A stretch of 64,000 bases of DNA from Eriocheir sinensis (Eukaryota > Arthropoda > Malacostraca > Decapoda > Varunidae), in NCBI RefSeq assembly GCF_024679095.1, contig NW_026111770.1, positions 30,001 through 94,000 on the forward strand, written 5' to 3'. The position numbers and the translations under genes were made by a program. The notes below the pieces were generated by a model, which was given only the letters and a program-made list of their open reading frames with translations, ran no database searches and was not told where the DNA came from. Below are positions 47,896 through 62,500 of this stretch, piece after piece (the first letter of the stretch is position 1; every line of letters begins with the position of its first letter).

Positions 47896-50800
47896 AAATC
47901 AGATTATCAGATTTTGTATATCTATTTTCATACAAACTCAAATTATTTCTATGTATTTTTGTATATATTTTAATACAAATTTTAGTTATGTTATGTGTAT
48001 TTTGTAAATTTATTTTCATTCAAATATATATTATTTTATTGGTGTTTTGTTGATTTATATTGATACGAATTTATATTATTTTATATGTACTTTGTATATA
48101 TATTTTTATACGCTTGAACATTATTTAATATTTATTTTGAATATATATTTGTATACAAATTCATGGTATTTTATGTGTATTTGTATATATATTTCATATA
48201 AATTTACATTATTTTATGTGTATTTTGTACATATATTTTATAATAAATCTACCTTATTTTATGTTTATTTTGTATATATATTTTGTATATTTATATTTAT
48301 CCAAATACACATTCTTTTATTGGTATTTTGTTTATTTATTTTAAATCGAATTTACATTATTTTATGTGTATTTTGTATACATTTTTTTATACGTATTTAC
48401 TTAATTTTATGTGTATTTTGTATATATTTTTATAGAAATCTACGTTTTTTTTATTTGTATTCGTATATATATTTTGAAACAAATTTACATTGTTTTATAT
48501 GTATTTTTGCATATCTCTTTCAATACAAATTTACCTTATTGTATGTGCATTTTGTATATTTATTTCAATACAAATTTAAATATTTTATGTGTATTTTGGT
48601 ATATATATTTTTATAAGAAATGCGCTATTTTATGGGAATTTTGCATCTTTATTTTCATACAAATTTACATTATTTTATCAATATTCGGTGTATTTATTTT
48701 GATACGAATTTACATTATTCTATTTGTTTTTTGTATATACTTTTTTATACATATTTACATTATTTAATGAGTATCTTGCATATATATTTTATACAAATTT
48801 ATTATCTATTATCTATTTTTATACAAATACACATTCTTTTCATGATATTTTCTTTATTTATTTTGACATGAATTTACATTATTTGATATGTATTTTGTAT
48901 ATATATTTTTATACGTATTTACATAATTTCATATGTATTTTGAATATATATTTCTATAGAAATCTACTTTATTTTATGTGTATTCGTATATATATTTTGA
49001 AACAAATTTACATTGTTTTATATGTATTTTTGAATATCTCTTTTAATACAAATTTACCTTACTGTATATGCATTTTGTATATTTATTTCAATACAAATTT
49101 AAATATTTTATGTGTATTTTGGTATATATATTTTTATAAAAAATGCGATAATTTTTGGGAATTGTGCATCTTTATTTTCATACAAATTTACATTATTTTA
49201 TTGATATTCTGTGTATTTATTTTGATACGATTTTACATTATTCTATTTGTTTTTTGTATATATTTTTTTATACACATTTACATTATTTAATGTGTATCTT
49301 GCATATATATTTTATACAAATTTACGTTATTTTAAGTGTATTTGTTTTTATATTTTCATTCAAATTTACATTTATTTTAATTCGAAAATACATTATTTTA
49401 TGTGTATTTTGTATACATTTTTTTATACGTATTTACTTAATTTTATGTGTATTTTGTATATATATTTTTATAGAAATCTACGTTTTTTTATTTGTATTCG
49501 TATATATATTTTGAAACAAATTTACATTGTTTTATATGTATTTTTGCATATCTCTTTCAATACAAATTTACCTTATTGTATGTGCATTTTGTATATTTAT
49601 TTCAATGCAAATTCAAATATTTTATGTGTATTTTGGTATATATATTTTTATAAGAAATGCGCTATTTTATAGAATTTTCATCTTTATTTTCATACAAATT
49701 TACACTATTTTATTAATATTCAGTGTATTTATTTTGATACGATGTTACATTATTCTATTTGTTTTTTGTATATACTTTTTATACATATTTACATTATTTA
49801 ATGTGTATCTTGCATATATATTTTATACAAATTTATTATCTATTATCTATTTTCATACAAATACACATTCTTTTCATGATATTTTGTTTATTTATTTTGA
49901 CACGAATTTACATTATTTGATATGTATTTTGTATATATATTTTTATACGTATTTACATAATTTCATATGTATTTTGTATATATATTTCTATAGAAATCTA
50001 CTTTATTTTATGTGTATTCGTATATATATTTTGAAACAAATTTACATTGTTTTATATGTATTTTTGAATATCTCTTTCAATACAAATTTACCTTACTGTA
50101 TATGCATTTTGTATATTTATTTCAATACAAATTTAAATATTTTATGTGTATTTTGGTAAATATATTTTTATAAAAAATGCAATAATTTTTGAGAATATTG
50201 TATCTTTATTTTCAAACAAATTTACGTTATTTTATTGATATTCTGTGTATTTATTTTGATACGATTTTACATTATTCTATTTGTTTTTTGTATATGTATA
50301 TTTTTTATACACATTTACATTATTTAATGTGTATCTTGCATATATATTTTATACAAATTTACGTTATTTTAAGGGTATTTGTTTATATATTTTCATTCGA
50401 GTTTACATTATTTGATGTGTATTATGTATATGTATTTCCATACAAATTTACCTAATTTTATGTGTATTTTGTATATTTCTTTTTAAACAAATTTAAATTA
50501 TTTTTGTGTATTTTTGTATATTGTTTTATACAAATTTAGGTTATTTTATGTACGCATTTACATTATTTAGTGTGTGTTTTGTATATATATTTTTTTGCAA
50601 ATTTACTTTATTTTATGTGCATTTTTGTACATATATTTTTATAGAAATTTGCGTTATTTGTATATGTTTTCTCATACAAATTTACATTATTTTATTGCTA
50701 TTTTGTTTATTTATTTTGACACGAATTTACATTATTTGATATGTATTTTGTATATATATTTTTATACGTATTTACATAATTTCATATGTATTTTGTATAT

Positions 50801-51700
50801 ATATTTCTATAGAAATCTACTTTATTTTATGTGTATTCGTATATATATTTTGAAACAAATTTACATTGTTTTATATGTATTTTTGAATATCTCTTTCAAT
50901 ACAAATTTACCTTACTGTATATGCATTTTGTATATTTATTTCAATACAAATTTAAATATTTTATGTGTATTTTGGTAAATATATTTTTATAAAAAATGCG
51001 ATAATTTTGGGGAATTTTGCATCTTTATTTTCATACAAATTTACATTATTTTATTGATATTCTGTGTATTTATTTTGATACGAGTTGCATGATTATATGT
51101 GTATTTTGTACATATTTTTTATACGTATTTACATTACTTAATGTTTATTTTGTTTATATATTTTTAAACAAATCTACGTTATTATATGTATTTGTATAAA
51201 TATTTTAATACAGATTTACATTATTTTATGTATTTTGTATGTACATTTCAATTCAAATTTAGCTTAATTTAGCTGTATTTTGTATATATATTTTCATACA
51301 AATTTAATTACTTCTGTGTATTTTTGTATATAGTTTTATACAAATTTACGATATTTTATGTGTATTTTGTATATTTATATTTTTACAAATACACATTCTT
51401 TTACTGGTATTTTGTTTATTTATTTTGATACGATTTTTATGTATTTTTTGTATTCATTTTTTTATACGTATCTACTTCATTTTATGTGTATTTTGTACAT
51501 ATTTTTATAGAAATCTACGTTATTTTATGTGTATTCGTATATATATTTAGAAACAAATTTACATTGTTTTATATGTATTTTGCATATCTATTTCAATACA
51601 AATTTGCAAATTTACTTTATTTTATGTGCATTTGTATATGTTTTCTCATACAATTTACATTATTTTATTGCTATTTTGTTTATTTATTTTGACACAAATG
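47896..51700 (+). repeat. Satellite block 8, clear higher-order units
   Basis: Successive TTTTGAAACAAATTTACATT monomers have GAAAC at 48476, 48999, 49513 and 50033: steps of 523, 514 and 520 bp, so about eleven to twelve monomers per higher-order unit. Confidence 0.88.
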
Positions 51701-53110
51701 AAAATACATATACAAAATATACATAAAATAAACTAAATTTGTATTGAAATATATATACAAAATACATAAAATAATGTAAATTTGTATCAAAATATTTTAA
51801 CAGATGCGCATAAAATAACGTAAATTTGTTTAAAAATATACAAAATACACATTAAATAATGTAAATATGTATAAAAAAATATATACAAAACACAAATAGA
51901 ATAATGTAAAATCGTATCAAAATAAATACACAGAATATTAATAAAACAATGTAAATTTGTATGAAAATAAAGATGCAAAATACCCATTAAATAACGCATT
52001 TTTAAAAAAGATATATATACCAAAATACACATGAAAAAATTAATTTGTATTAAAATAAATATACAAAATACACATACAATAAGGTAAATCTGTATTGAAA
52101 TAGATATGCAAAATACATATAAAACAATGTAAATTTGTTTCAAAATATATATACGAATACACATAAAATAACGTAGATTTGTATAAAAATATATATACAA
52201 AATACACATAAAATGTAGTAAATACGTATAAGAAAATGTATACAAAATACACATAAAATAATGTAAATTCGTATCAAAATAAATAAACAAAATACCAATA
52301 AAAGAATGTGTATTTGTATAAATATAAATATACAAAATACACAGAAGTAATTAAATTCGTATGAAAATAGATATACAAAATACAGATAAAATAAGCTAAA
52401 TTTGAATTGAAATGTATATACAAAATACATAAAATAATGTAGATTTGTATTAAAATATTTATAAAAATACCCGTAAAATAACGCTTTTTTTTTTAAATAT
52501 ATATACCAAAATACACATAAAAAAATTAAATTTGTATTAAAATAAATATACAAAAAACACATTCAATAAGGTAAATTTGTATTGAAATAGATATGCAAAA
52601 AACATATAAAACAATGTAAATTTGTTTAAAAATATATATACAAAATACACATAAAATGAAGTAAATACGTATAAAAAAATGTATACAAAATACACATAAA
52701 ATAATGTAAAGTCGTATCAAAATAACTATACAAAATACCAATAAAAGAATGTGTATTTGTATAAATATAAATATACAAAATACACATAAAATAACGTAAA
52801 TTTATATAAAACTATATAAAAAAATACACAGAAGTAATTAAATTTGTATGAAAATATATACAACATACACACAAAATAAGCTAAATTTGAATTGAAATAT
52901 ATATACAAAATACATGAAATAAAGTAAATTTGTATCAAAATATTTATACAAATACACATATAATAACGTAAATTTCTATGAAAATATATAAACAAAATAC
53001 CCATTAAATAATGTAAATACGTATAAAAAAATATGTACAAAATACACATATAATCATGTAATTCGTATCAAAATAAATAAACAAAATACCAATAAAATAA
53101 TATAAATTTG
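51701..53110 (-). repeat. Satellite block 9
   Basis: 1.4 kb; ends at the same junction type as block 5. Confidence 0.85.
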
Positions 53111-54190
53111 TATGAGTAAACGTGTATGTTGCATATTTTTTCAATACAAAGTTACCTTATTATATACGCATTTTGTATATTAATTTTAATACAAATTTAA
53201 TTATTCGATGTGTATTTTTGTATCTGTATTTTTATAAACATATGCTTTATTTTTTGGGTATTTTTCATCTTTATTTTCATACAAATTTACATTATTTTAT
53301 TGATATTCTGCTCATTCATTTTGATACGAATTGACACTATTCTATGTGTATTTTGTATATATTTTTCATACAAATTTACGTTATTTTATGTATATTTGTT
53401 TATATATTTTGACACAAATTTACAATATTTTATGGGTATTTTGTATATACATTTCAAAAGAAATTTACCTAGTTTTATATGTATTTTGAATATGTATTTT
53501 CATACAAACTCAAATTATTTCTATGTATTTTTGTATATATTTTAATACAAATTTTAGTTATGTTATGTGTATTTTGTAAATTTATTTTCATTCAAATATA
53601 TATTATTTTATTGGTGTTTTGTTGATTTATATTGATACGAATTTACATTATTTTATATGTACTTTGTATATATATTTTTATACGCTTTTACATTATTTAA
53701 TATTTATTTTGAATATATATTTTTATTCAAATTCATGGTATTTTATGTGTATTTGTATATATATTTTTATATAAATTTACATTATTTTATGTGTATTTTG
53801 TACATATATTTTTTGAGAAATCTACCTTATTTTATGTTTATTTTGCATATGTATTTTCTATATTTATATTTATTTAAATACACATTCTTTTAGTGTTATT
53901 TTGTTTATTTATTTCAATTCGAATTTACATTATTTTATGTGTATTTTGTATACATTTTTTTATACGTATTTACTTAATTTTATGTGTATTTTGTATATAT
54001 ATTTTTATAGAAATCTTCGTTTTTTTATTTGTATTCGTATATATATTTTGAAACAAATTTACAATGTTTTATATGTATTTTTGCATATCTCTTTCAAAAC
54101 AAATTTACCTTATTGTATGTGCATTTTGTATATTTATTTCAATGCAAATTTAAATATTTTATGTGTTTTTTGGTATATATATTTTTATAA
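53111..54190 (+). repeat. Satellite block 10
   Basis: 1.1 kb; near copy of the first kilobase of block 6, but without the (TA)n tract. Confidence 0.85.
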
Positions 54191-56718
54191 GATTACGAAA
54201 ATTTGAATTAAAATATATACAAAAAAACAAAAAAATATATTTCAATTTGTATGAAAATAGATATACAAAATACACATATAATTAGTTAAATTTGTATTTA
54301 AATACATGTACAAAATAGACATAAAATAATGTAAATTTGTATGAAATGAAAACAAATTCAAATAAAATTCGCGTCAAAATAAATAAACAAAATATCAATA
54401 AAAGAATGTGTATTTCTATGAAAATAGATATACAAAATACATATAAAATAACCTAAATTTGTATCAAACTATATACAAAAATACACAAAAATATTTTAAA
54501 TTTGTATGAAAATAAATATACAAAATACACATAAAATTAGGTAAATTTGTATGGAAATACATAAAAAATACACATAAAATAAAGTAAATTTGAATGAAAA
54601 TACATAAACAAATACACTTAAAATAACGTAAATATGTATAAAAAAATATGTACAAAACACAAATAGAATAATGTAAAATCGTATCAAAATAAATACACAG
54701 AATATTAATAAAATAATGTAAATTTGTATGAAAATAAAGAAGCAAAATACCCATAAAATAACGCATTTATAAAAATATATATACGAAAATACACCAAAAA
54801 ATTTAATTTGTATTAAAATAAATATACAAAAAACTCATACAATAAGGTCAATTTGTATTGAAATAGATATGTAAAATACATATAAAACAATGTAAATTTG
54901 TTTCAAAATATATATACGAATACACATAAAATAACGTAGATTTCTATAAAAATATATATACAAAATACAATTTATGTATTGTATGTATTGAAAGAGATAT
55001 TTTATGTATTGAAAGAGATATTCAAAAATACATATAAAACAATGTAAATCTGTTTCAAAATATATATACGAATACACATAAAATAAAGTAGATTTCTATA
55101 AAAATATATATACCAAAATACACATAAAATATTTAAATTTGTATTGAAATAAATATACAAAATATCATGAAAATGTTTATTTGTATGATAATATTTAATA
55201 GATAAGAAATATGTATAATATCTATATGCAAGATACACATTAAATAATGTAAATATGTAAAAAATATATACAAAAACAAATAGAATAATGTAAATCGTAT
55301 CAAAATAAATACACCGAATATTAATAAAATAATGTAAATTTGTATGAAAATAAAGATGCAAAATTCCATAAAATAGCGCATTTCTTATAAAAATATATAT
55401 ACCAAAATACACATAAAATTTTAAATTTGCATTGAAATAAATATACAAAATGCACATACAATAAGGTAAATTTGTATTGAATGAGATATGCAAAATACAT
55501 ATAAAACAATGTAAATTTGTTTCAAAATATATATACGAATACAAATAAAAAACGTAGATTTCTATAAAATATATATACAAAATACACATAAAATTAAGTA
55601 AATACGTATAAAAAAATGTATACAAAATACATAAAATAATGTAAATTCAATTAAAATAAATAAACAAAATATTTGAAAAGAATGTGTATTTGTATAAATA
55701 TACAAAATATATACAAAATACACATAAAATAACGTAAATTTGTATAAAATATATATACAAAATACACATAAAATAATGTAAATTTGTATGAAAATATATA
55801 CAAAAACACATAAAATAATGAATTTGTATAAAAATTATATACAAAATAAATAAAATAATGTAAAATCGTATCAAAATATATATACAAAATAATAATGTAA
55901 ATTTGTATGAAAATTAAGATGCAAAATACCCATAAAATAATGCATTTTTTATCAAAATATATATACTAAAACACACATAAAATATTTGAATTTGGATTCA
56001 AATAAATATGCAAAATGCACAAACAATAAGTTAAATTTGTATTGAAATAGATATGCAAAATACATATAAAACAATGTAAAATTGTTTCCCAATATATATA
56101 CGAATACACATAAAATAACGTAGATTTCTTTAAAAATATATATACAAAATATACATAAAATTAAATAAATACGCATAAAAAATGTATACAAAATACACAT
56201 AAAATAATGTAAATTCGTATCAAAATAAATAAACAAAATACCAATAAAAGAATGTATTTGTATAAAAATATACAAAATACATAAAATAACGTAAATTTGT
56301 ATAAAATATATATATAAGATAACTCAAATTTTATAAAAATGTAAATTTGTATAAAAATATATATACAAAACACACATTAGATAATGTAAATGAGCATAAA
56401 AATATGTATACAAAATACCTATGAAATAATGTAAATTTGTCAATTAAATTAATAAAATAATGTAATTTTGTATGAAAATATATATACAAAATACACATAA
56501 AATGATTTCTAAATATATATACAAATATACATAAAATAATTTAAAATTGAATGAAATAAATATACAAAATAAACATAAAATAAGGTAAATTTGTAAATAA
56601 ATATATGAAAAAATACACATAAAATAATATAAATTTGTATGAAAATATATATACAAATACACATTAAATAATATGAATTTGTATAAAATAACCTAAATTT
56701 GTATAAAACTATATACAA
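54191..56718 (-). repeat. Satellite block 11
   Basis: 2.5 kb; contains a small local duplication of TGTATTGAAAGAGATATT near 54985-55022. Confidence 0.85.
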
Positions 56719-57290
56719 AAATATTTTATTTTATGTGTATTTTATTTATGTGTATTATATTTTATTACAAATTTACCTTATTTTATGTTTATTTTGTATA
56801 TTTATTTCATTTAATATAATCAAATTTAAATTTATTGTATACGCATTTTGTGTATTAATTTTAATACAAATTTAATTATTCTATGTGTATTTTTCTATTT
56901 GTATTTTTATAAAAATATGCTTTATTTTATGGGTATTTTGCATCATTATTTTCATACAAATTTACGTTATTTTATTGATATTCTGCTCATTCATTTTGAT
57001 ACGATTTGATATTATTCTATGTGTATTTTGTATATATTTTTCATACAAATTTACGTTATTTTATGTGTATTTGTTTATATATTTTGACACAAATTTACAA
57101 TATTTTATGGGTATTTTGTATATATATTTCAAAAATTTTTTTATCTAGTTTTATGTGTATTTTGAATATCTATTATCATTCAAACTCAAATTATTTTTAT
57201 GTATTTTTGTATATATTTCAATACAAATTTTAGTTAGGTTAAGTGTATTTTGTAAATCTATTTTCATTCAAATATATATTATTTTATGTA
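56719..57290 (+). repeat. Satellite block 12
   Basis: About 570 bp, related to the starts of blocks 6 and 10. Confidence 0.8.
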
Positions 57291-59428
57291 TATTTGTATT
57301 GAAATAGATATGCAAAATACATTTAAAGCAATGTAAATTTGTTTCAAAATATGTATACGAATACACCTAAAATAACGTAGATTTCTATAAAAATATATAT
57401 ACAAAATACACATAAAATGAAGTAAATACGTATAAAAAATGTATACAAAATACACATAAAATAATGTAAATTCGTATCAAAATAAATAAACAAAATACCA
57501 ATAAAAGAATGTGTATTTGTATAAATATAAATATACAAAATACACATAAAATAACGTAAATTTATATAAAACTATATACAAAAATACACAGAAGTAATTA
57601 AATTTGTATGAAAATATATACAAAACACACAGAAAATAAGCTAAATTTGAATTGAAATATATATACAAAATACATGAAATAAAGTAAATTGGTATCAAAA
57701 TATTTATACAAATACACATATAATAACGTAAATTTGTATGAAAATATATAAACAAAATACACATTAAATAATGTAAATACGTATAAAAAATGTGTACAAA
57801 ATACACATATAATCATGTAATTCGTATCAAAATAAATAAACAAAATACCAATAAAATAATATAAATTTGTATGAGTAAACGTGTATAAATATAAATGTAC
57901 AAAATACACATACAAAATAAACATAAAATAAGGTAAATTTGTAATGAAATATATGTACAAAATACATAAAATAATGTAAATTTATATGAAAATATATATA
58001 CAAATACACATAAAATACCATGAATTTGTATAAAATTATATATTCAAAATAAATATTAAATAATGTAAATGCGTATAAAAAATATATAAAAAGTACATAT
58101 AAAATAATGTAAATTCGTATCAATATAAATCAACAAAATACCAATAAAATAATATATATTTGATTGAAAATAGATTTACAAAATACAAAACATAACTAAA
58201 ATTTGTATTGAAATATATACAAAATACATAAAAATAATTTGAGTTTATATGAAAATAGATATTCAAAATACACATAAAAATAGGTAAATTTCTTTTGAAA
58301 TATATATACAAAATACCCATAAAATATTGTAAATTTGTGTCAAAATAAATAAACAAATACACATAAAATAACGTAAATTTGTATGAAAAATATATACAAA
58401 ATACACAGAATAATGTCAAATCCTATCAAAATGAATGAGCAGTATATCAGTAAAATAATGTAAATTTGTATGAAAATAAAGATACAAAATACCCATAAAA
58501 TAAAGCATATTTTTATAAAAATACATAAAAAAATACACATAGAATAATTAAATTTCCTTAAAATTAATATACAAAATGCATATACAATAAGGTAAATTTG
58601 TATTGAAAAAAAATGAAAAATACACATGAAAGTGTAAATTTGTTTCAAAATTAAATCAGAATTCACATAATATAAAGTAGATTTCTAGAGAAATATATAC
58701 AAAATACACATGAAATGATGTAAATACGTATAGAAATATATATACAAAATACACATTAAATAATTTAAATTCTCGTCAAAATAAATAAACAAAATATCAA
58801 TAAAAGAATGTGTATTTGTATGAAAATAGATATACAAAATACTCATAAAATAACCTAAGTTTGTATAAAACTATATACAAAAATACACAAAAATAATTTA
58901 AATTTCTATGAAAATAAATATACAAAATACACATAAAATTAGGTAAATTTGTATTGAAATACATATACAAAATACACATAAAATAATGGAAGTTTGAATG
59001 AAAATATATAAACATATACACTTAAAATAACGTAAATTTGTATCAAATATATATACAAAATACTAATTAAATAATGTAAATATTTATAAAAAAATATATT
59101 CAAAACACAAATAGAATAATGTAAAATCGTATCAAAATAAATACACAGAATATTAATAAAATAATGTAAATTTGTATGAAAATAAAGATGCAAAATAATA
59201 TAAAATAACGCATTTTTTATAAATATATACATACCAAAATACACATAAAATATTAAAATTTGTATTAAAATAAATATAAAAAATGCACATACAGTAAGGT
59301 AAATTTGTATTGAAATAGAAATGCAAAATACATATAAAACAATGCAAATTTGTTTCAAAATATATATACGAATACACATAAAATAACGTTGATTTCTATA
59401 AAAATATATACAAAATACATAAAATGAA
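57291..59428 (-). repeat. Satellite block 13
   Basis: 2.1 kb. Near 57865 it contains GTATGAGTAAACGTGTATA, the sequence of the block 5/6 junction but here without a flip. Confidence 0.85.
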
Positions 59429-59512
59429 GTATTTGATATATATATTTTTATACTTATTTACATAATTTTATATGTATTTTGAATATATATTTTCATAGAA
59501 ATTTACTCTATA
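59429..59512 (+). repeat. Satellite block 14, short inverted piece
   Basis: About 84 bp, a copy of the last two monomers of block 2. Confidence 0.75.
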
Positions 59513-62500
59513 TGTATATGTATAGAAAATACACATGAAATAATCTAAATTCGTATCGAAATAAATGAACAAAATACCGATAAAATAATGTAATTTTGAA
59601 TGAAAATATATATAGAAAATACACATAAAATAACGTAAATACAAATAAATATATACACATAAAATGATTTGAATTTGAATGAAAATAGATATAAAAATAA
59701 ACTTAAAATAAGGCAAATTTATAATGAAATATATATACAAAATACACATAAAATAATGTAGATTTGTTTCAAAATATATATACGAATACACATAAAATAA
59801 CGTAGATTTCTATAGAAATATATATACAAAATACACATGAAATGTTGTAAATACGTATAAATATATATATACAAAATACACATTAAATAATGTAAATTCG
59901 TGTCAAAATAAATAATTAAAATATCAATAAAAGAATGTGTATTTGTATGAAAATACATATACAAAATACACATAAAATAACGTAAATTTGTATAAAACTA
60001 TATATATAAATACACAAACATAAGTTAAATTTGTATGAAAATAAATATACAAAATACACATAAAATTAGGTAAATTTGTAAAGAAATACATATACAAAAT
60101 ACACATAAAATAATGTAAATTTGAATGAAAATATATAAACAAATACACTTAAATTAATATAAATTTGTATAAAATATATATAAAAAATACTCATTAAATA
60201 ATGTAAATATGTATAAAAAATATATATACAAAACACAAATAGAATAATGTAAAATCGTATTAGAATAAATACACAGAATGTAAATAAAATAATGTAAATT
60301 TGTATGAAAATAAAGATGCAAAATACCCATAAAATAACGCATTTTTTATAAATATACAAAATACACATGAAAGGATGTAAATACGTATAAAAATATATAC
60401 AAAATACATTAAATAATGTAAATTCGCGTCAAAATAAATAAACAAAATGTCAATAAAAGAATGTGTATTTGTATGAAAATAAATATACAAAATACACATA
60501 AGATAACATAAATTTGTATAAAACTATATACAAAAATAAACAAAAATAATTTAAACTTGTATGAAAATAAATATACAAAAAAATATATACAAAACACAAA
60601 TAGAATAATGTAAAATCGTATCAAAATAAATACACAGAATATTAATAAAATAATGTAAATTTGTATGAAAATAAAGAAGCAAAATACCCATAAAATATAT
60701 ATACAAAAATACACATAAAAAATTTATTTGTATTAAAATAAATATACAAAATACACATACAATAAGGTAAATCTGTATTGAAATAGATATGCAAAATACA
60801 TATAAAACAATGTAAATTTGTTTCAAAATATATATACGAATACACATAAAATAACGTAGATTTGTATAAAAATATATATACAAAATACACGTAAAATGAA
60901 GTAAATACGTATAAAAAAATGTATACAAAATACACATAAAATAATGTAAATTCGTATCAAAATAAATAAACAAAATACCAATAAAAGAATGTGTATTTGT
61001 ATAAATATAAATATACAAAATACACATAAAATAACGTAAATTTGTATAAAACTATATACAAAAATACACAGAAGTAATTAAATTCGTATGAAAATAGATA
61101 TACAAAATACAGATAAAATAAGCTAAATTTGAATTGAAATGTATATACAAAATACATAAAATAATGTAAATTTGTATCAAAATATTTATAAAAATACATA
61201 TAATAACGTAAATTTGTTTAAAAATATAAACAAAATACACATTAAGTAATGTAAATACGTATAAAAAATATGTACAAAATACACATATAATCATGTAATT
61301 CGTATCAAACTAAATAAACAAAATAGCAATAAAATAATGTAAATTTGTATGAGAAATATACAAATACATATAAAATAACGCTAATTTCTATAAAAATATA
61401 TGTCCAAAAATGAACGTAAAATAAATTAACTTTGGATAAAAATATATATACAAAACACACATTAAATAATGTAAATGCGTACATAAAATAACCTAAATTT
61501 ATAAAACTATATACAAAAATACACAAAAATAATTTAAATTTGTATGAAAAGAAATATACAAAATACACATAAAATTAGGTTAATTTCTATTGAAATACAT
61601 ATACAAAATACACATAAAATAATGTAAATTTGAAAGAAAATATATAAACAAATACACATATAATAACGTAAATTTGTATGAAATATATATACAAAATACA
61701 CATTAAATAATGTAAATATGTATAAAAAAATATATACAAAACACAAATAGAATAATGTAAAATCGTATCAAAATATATACACAGAATATTAATAAAATAA
61801 TGTAAATTTGTATGAAAATTAAGATGCAAAATACCTATAAAATAACGCATTTTTTATAAAATTATTGATACCAAAATACACATAAAATATTTGAATTTGA
61901 ATCAAAATAAATATACAAAATGCACATACAATAATGTAAATTTGTTTCAAAATATATATGCGAATACACATAAAATAACGTAGATTTCTATAAAAATACA
62001 TATACAAAATACACATAAAATTAAGTAAATACGTATAAAAAATGTATACAAAATACACATAAAATAATGTAAATTCGTATAAATATAAATAAACAATATA
62101 GCAATAAAAGAATGTGTATTTGTATAAATATAAATATACAAAATGCACATAAAATAACGTTAATTTATATAAAACTATATACATAAAATAACGCAAATTT
62201 CTATAAAACTATATATACAAAATGAACATAAAATAAATTTGCATAAAAATATATACAAAACACACATTAGATAATGTAAATGAGTATAAAAATATGTATA
62301 CAAAATACCTATGAAATAATCTAAATTCGTATCGAATTAAATTAAGAAAATACCAATATAATAATGTAATTTTGGATGAAAATATATATACAAAATACAC
62401 ATAAAATAACCTAAATACAAATACAAATATACACATAAAATAATTTAAAATTGAATGAAATAAATATACAAAATAAACATAAAATAAGGTAAATTTGTAA

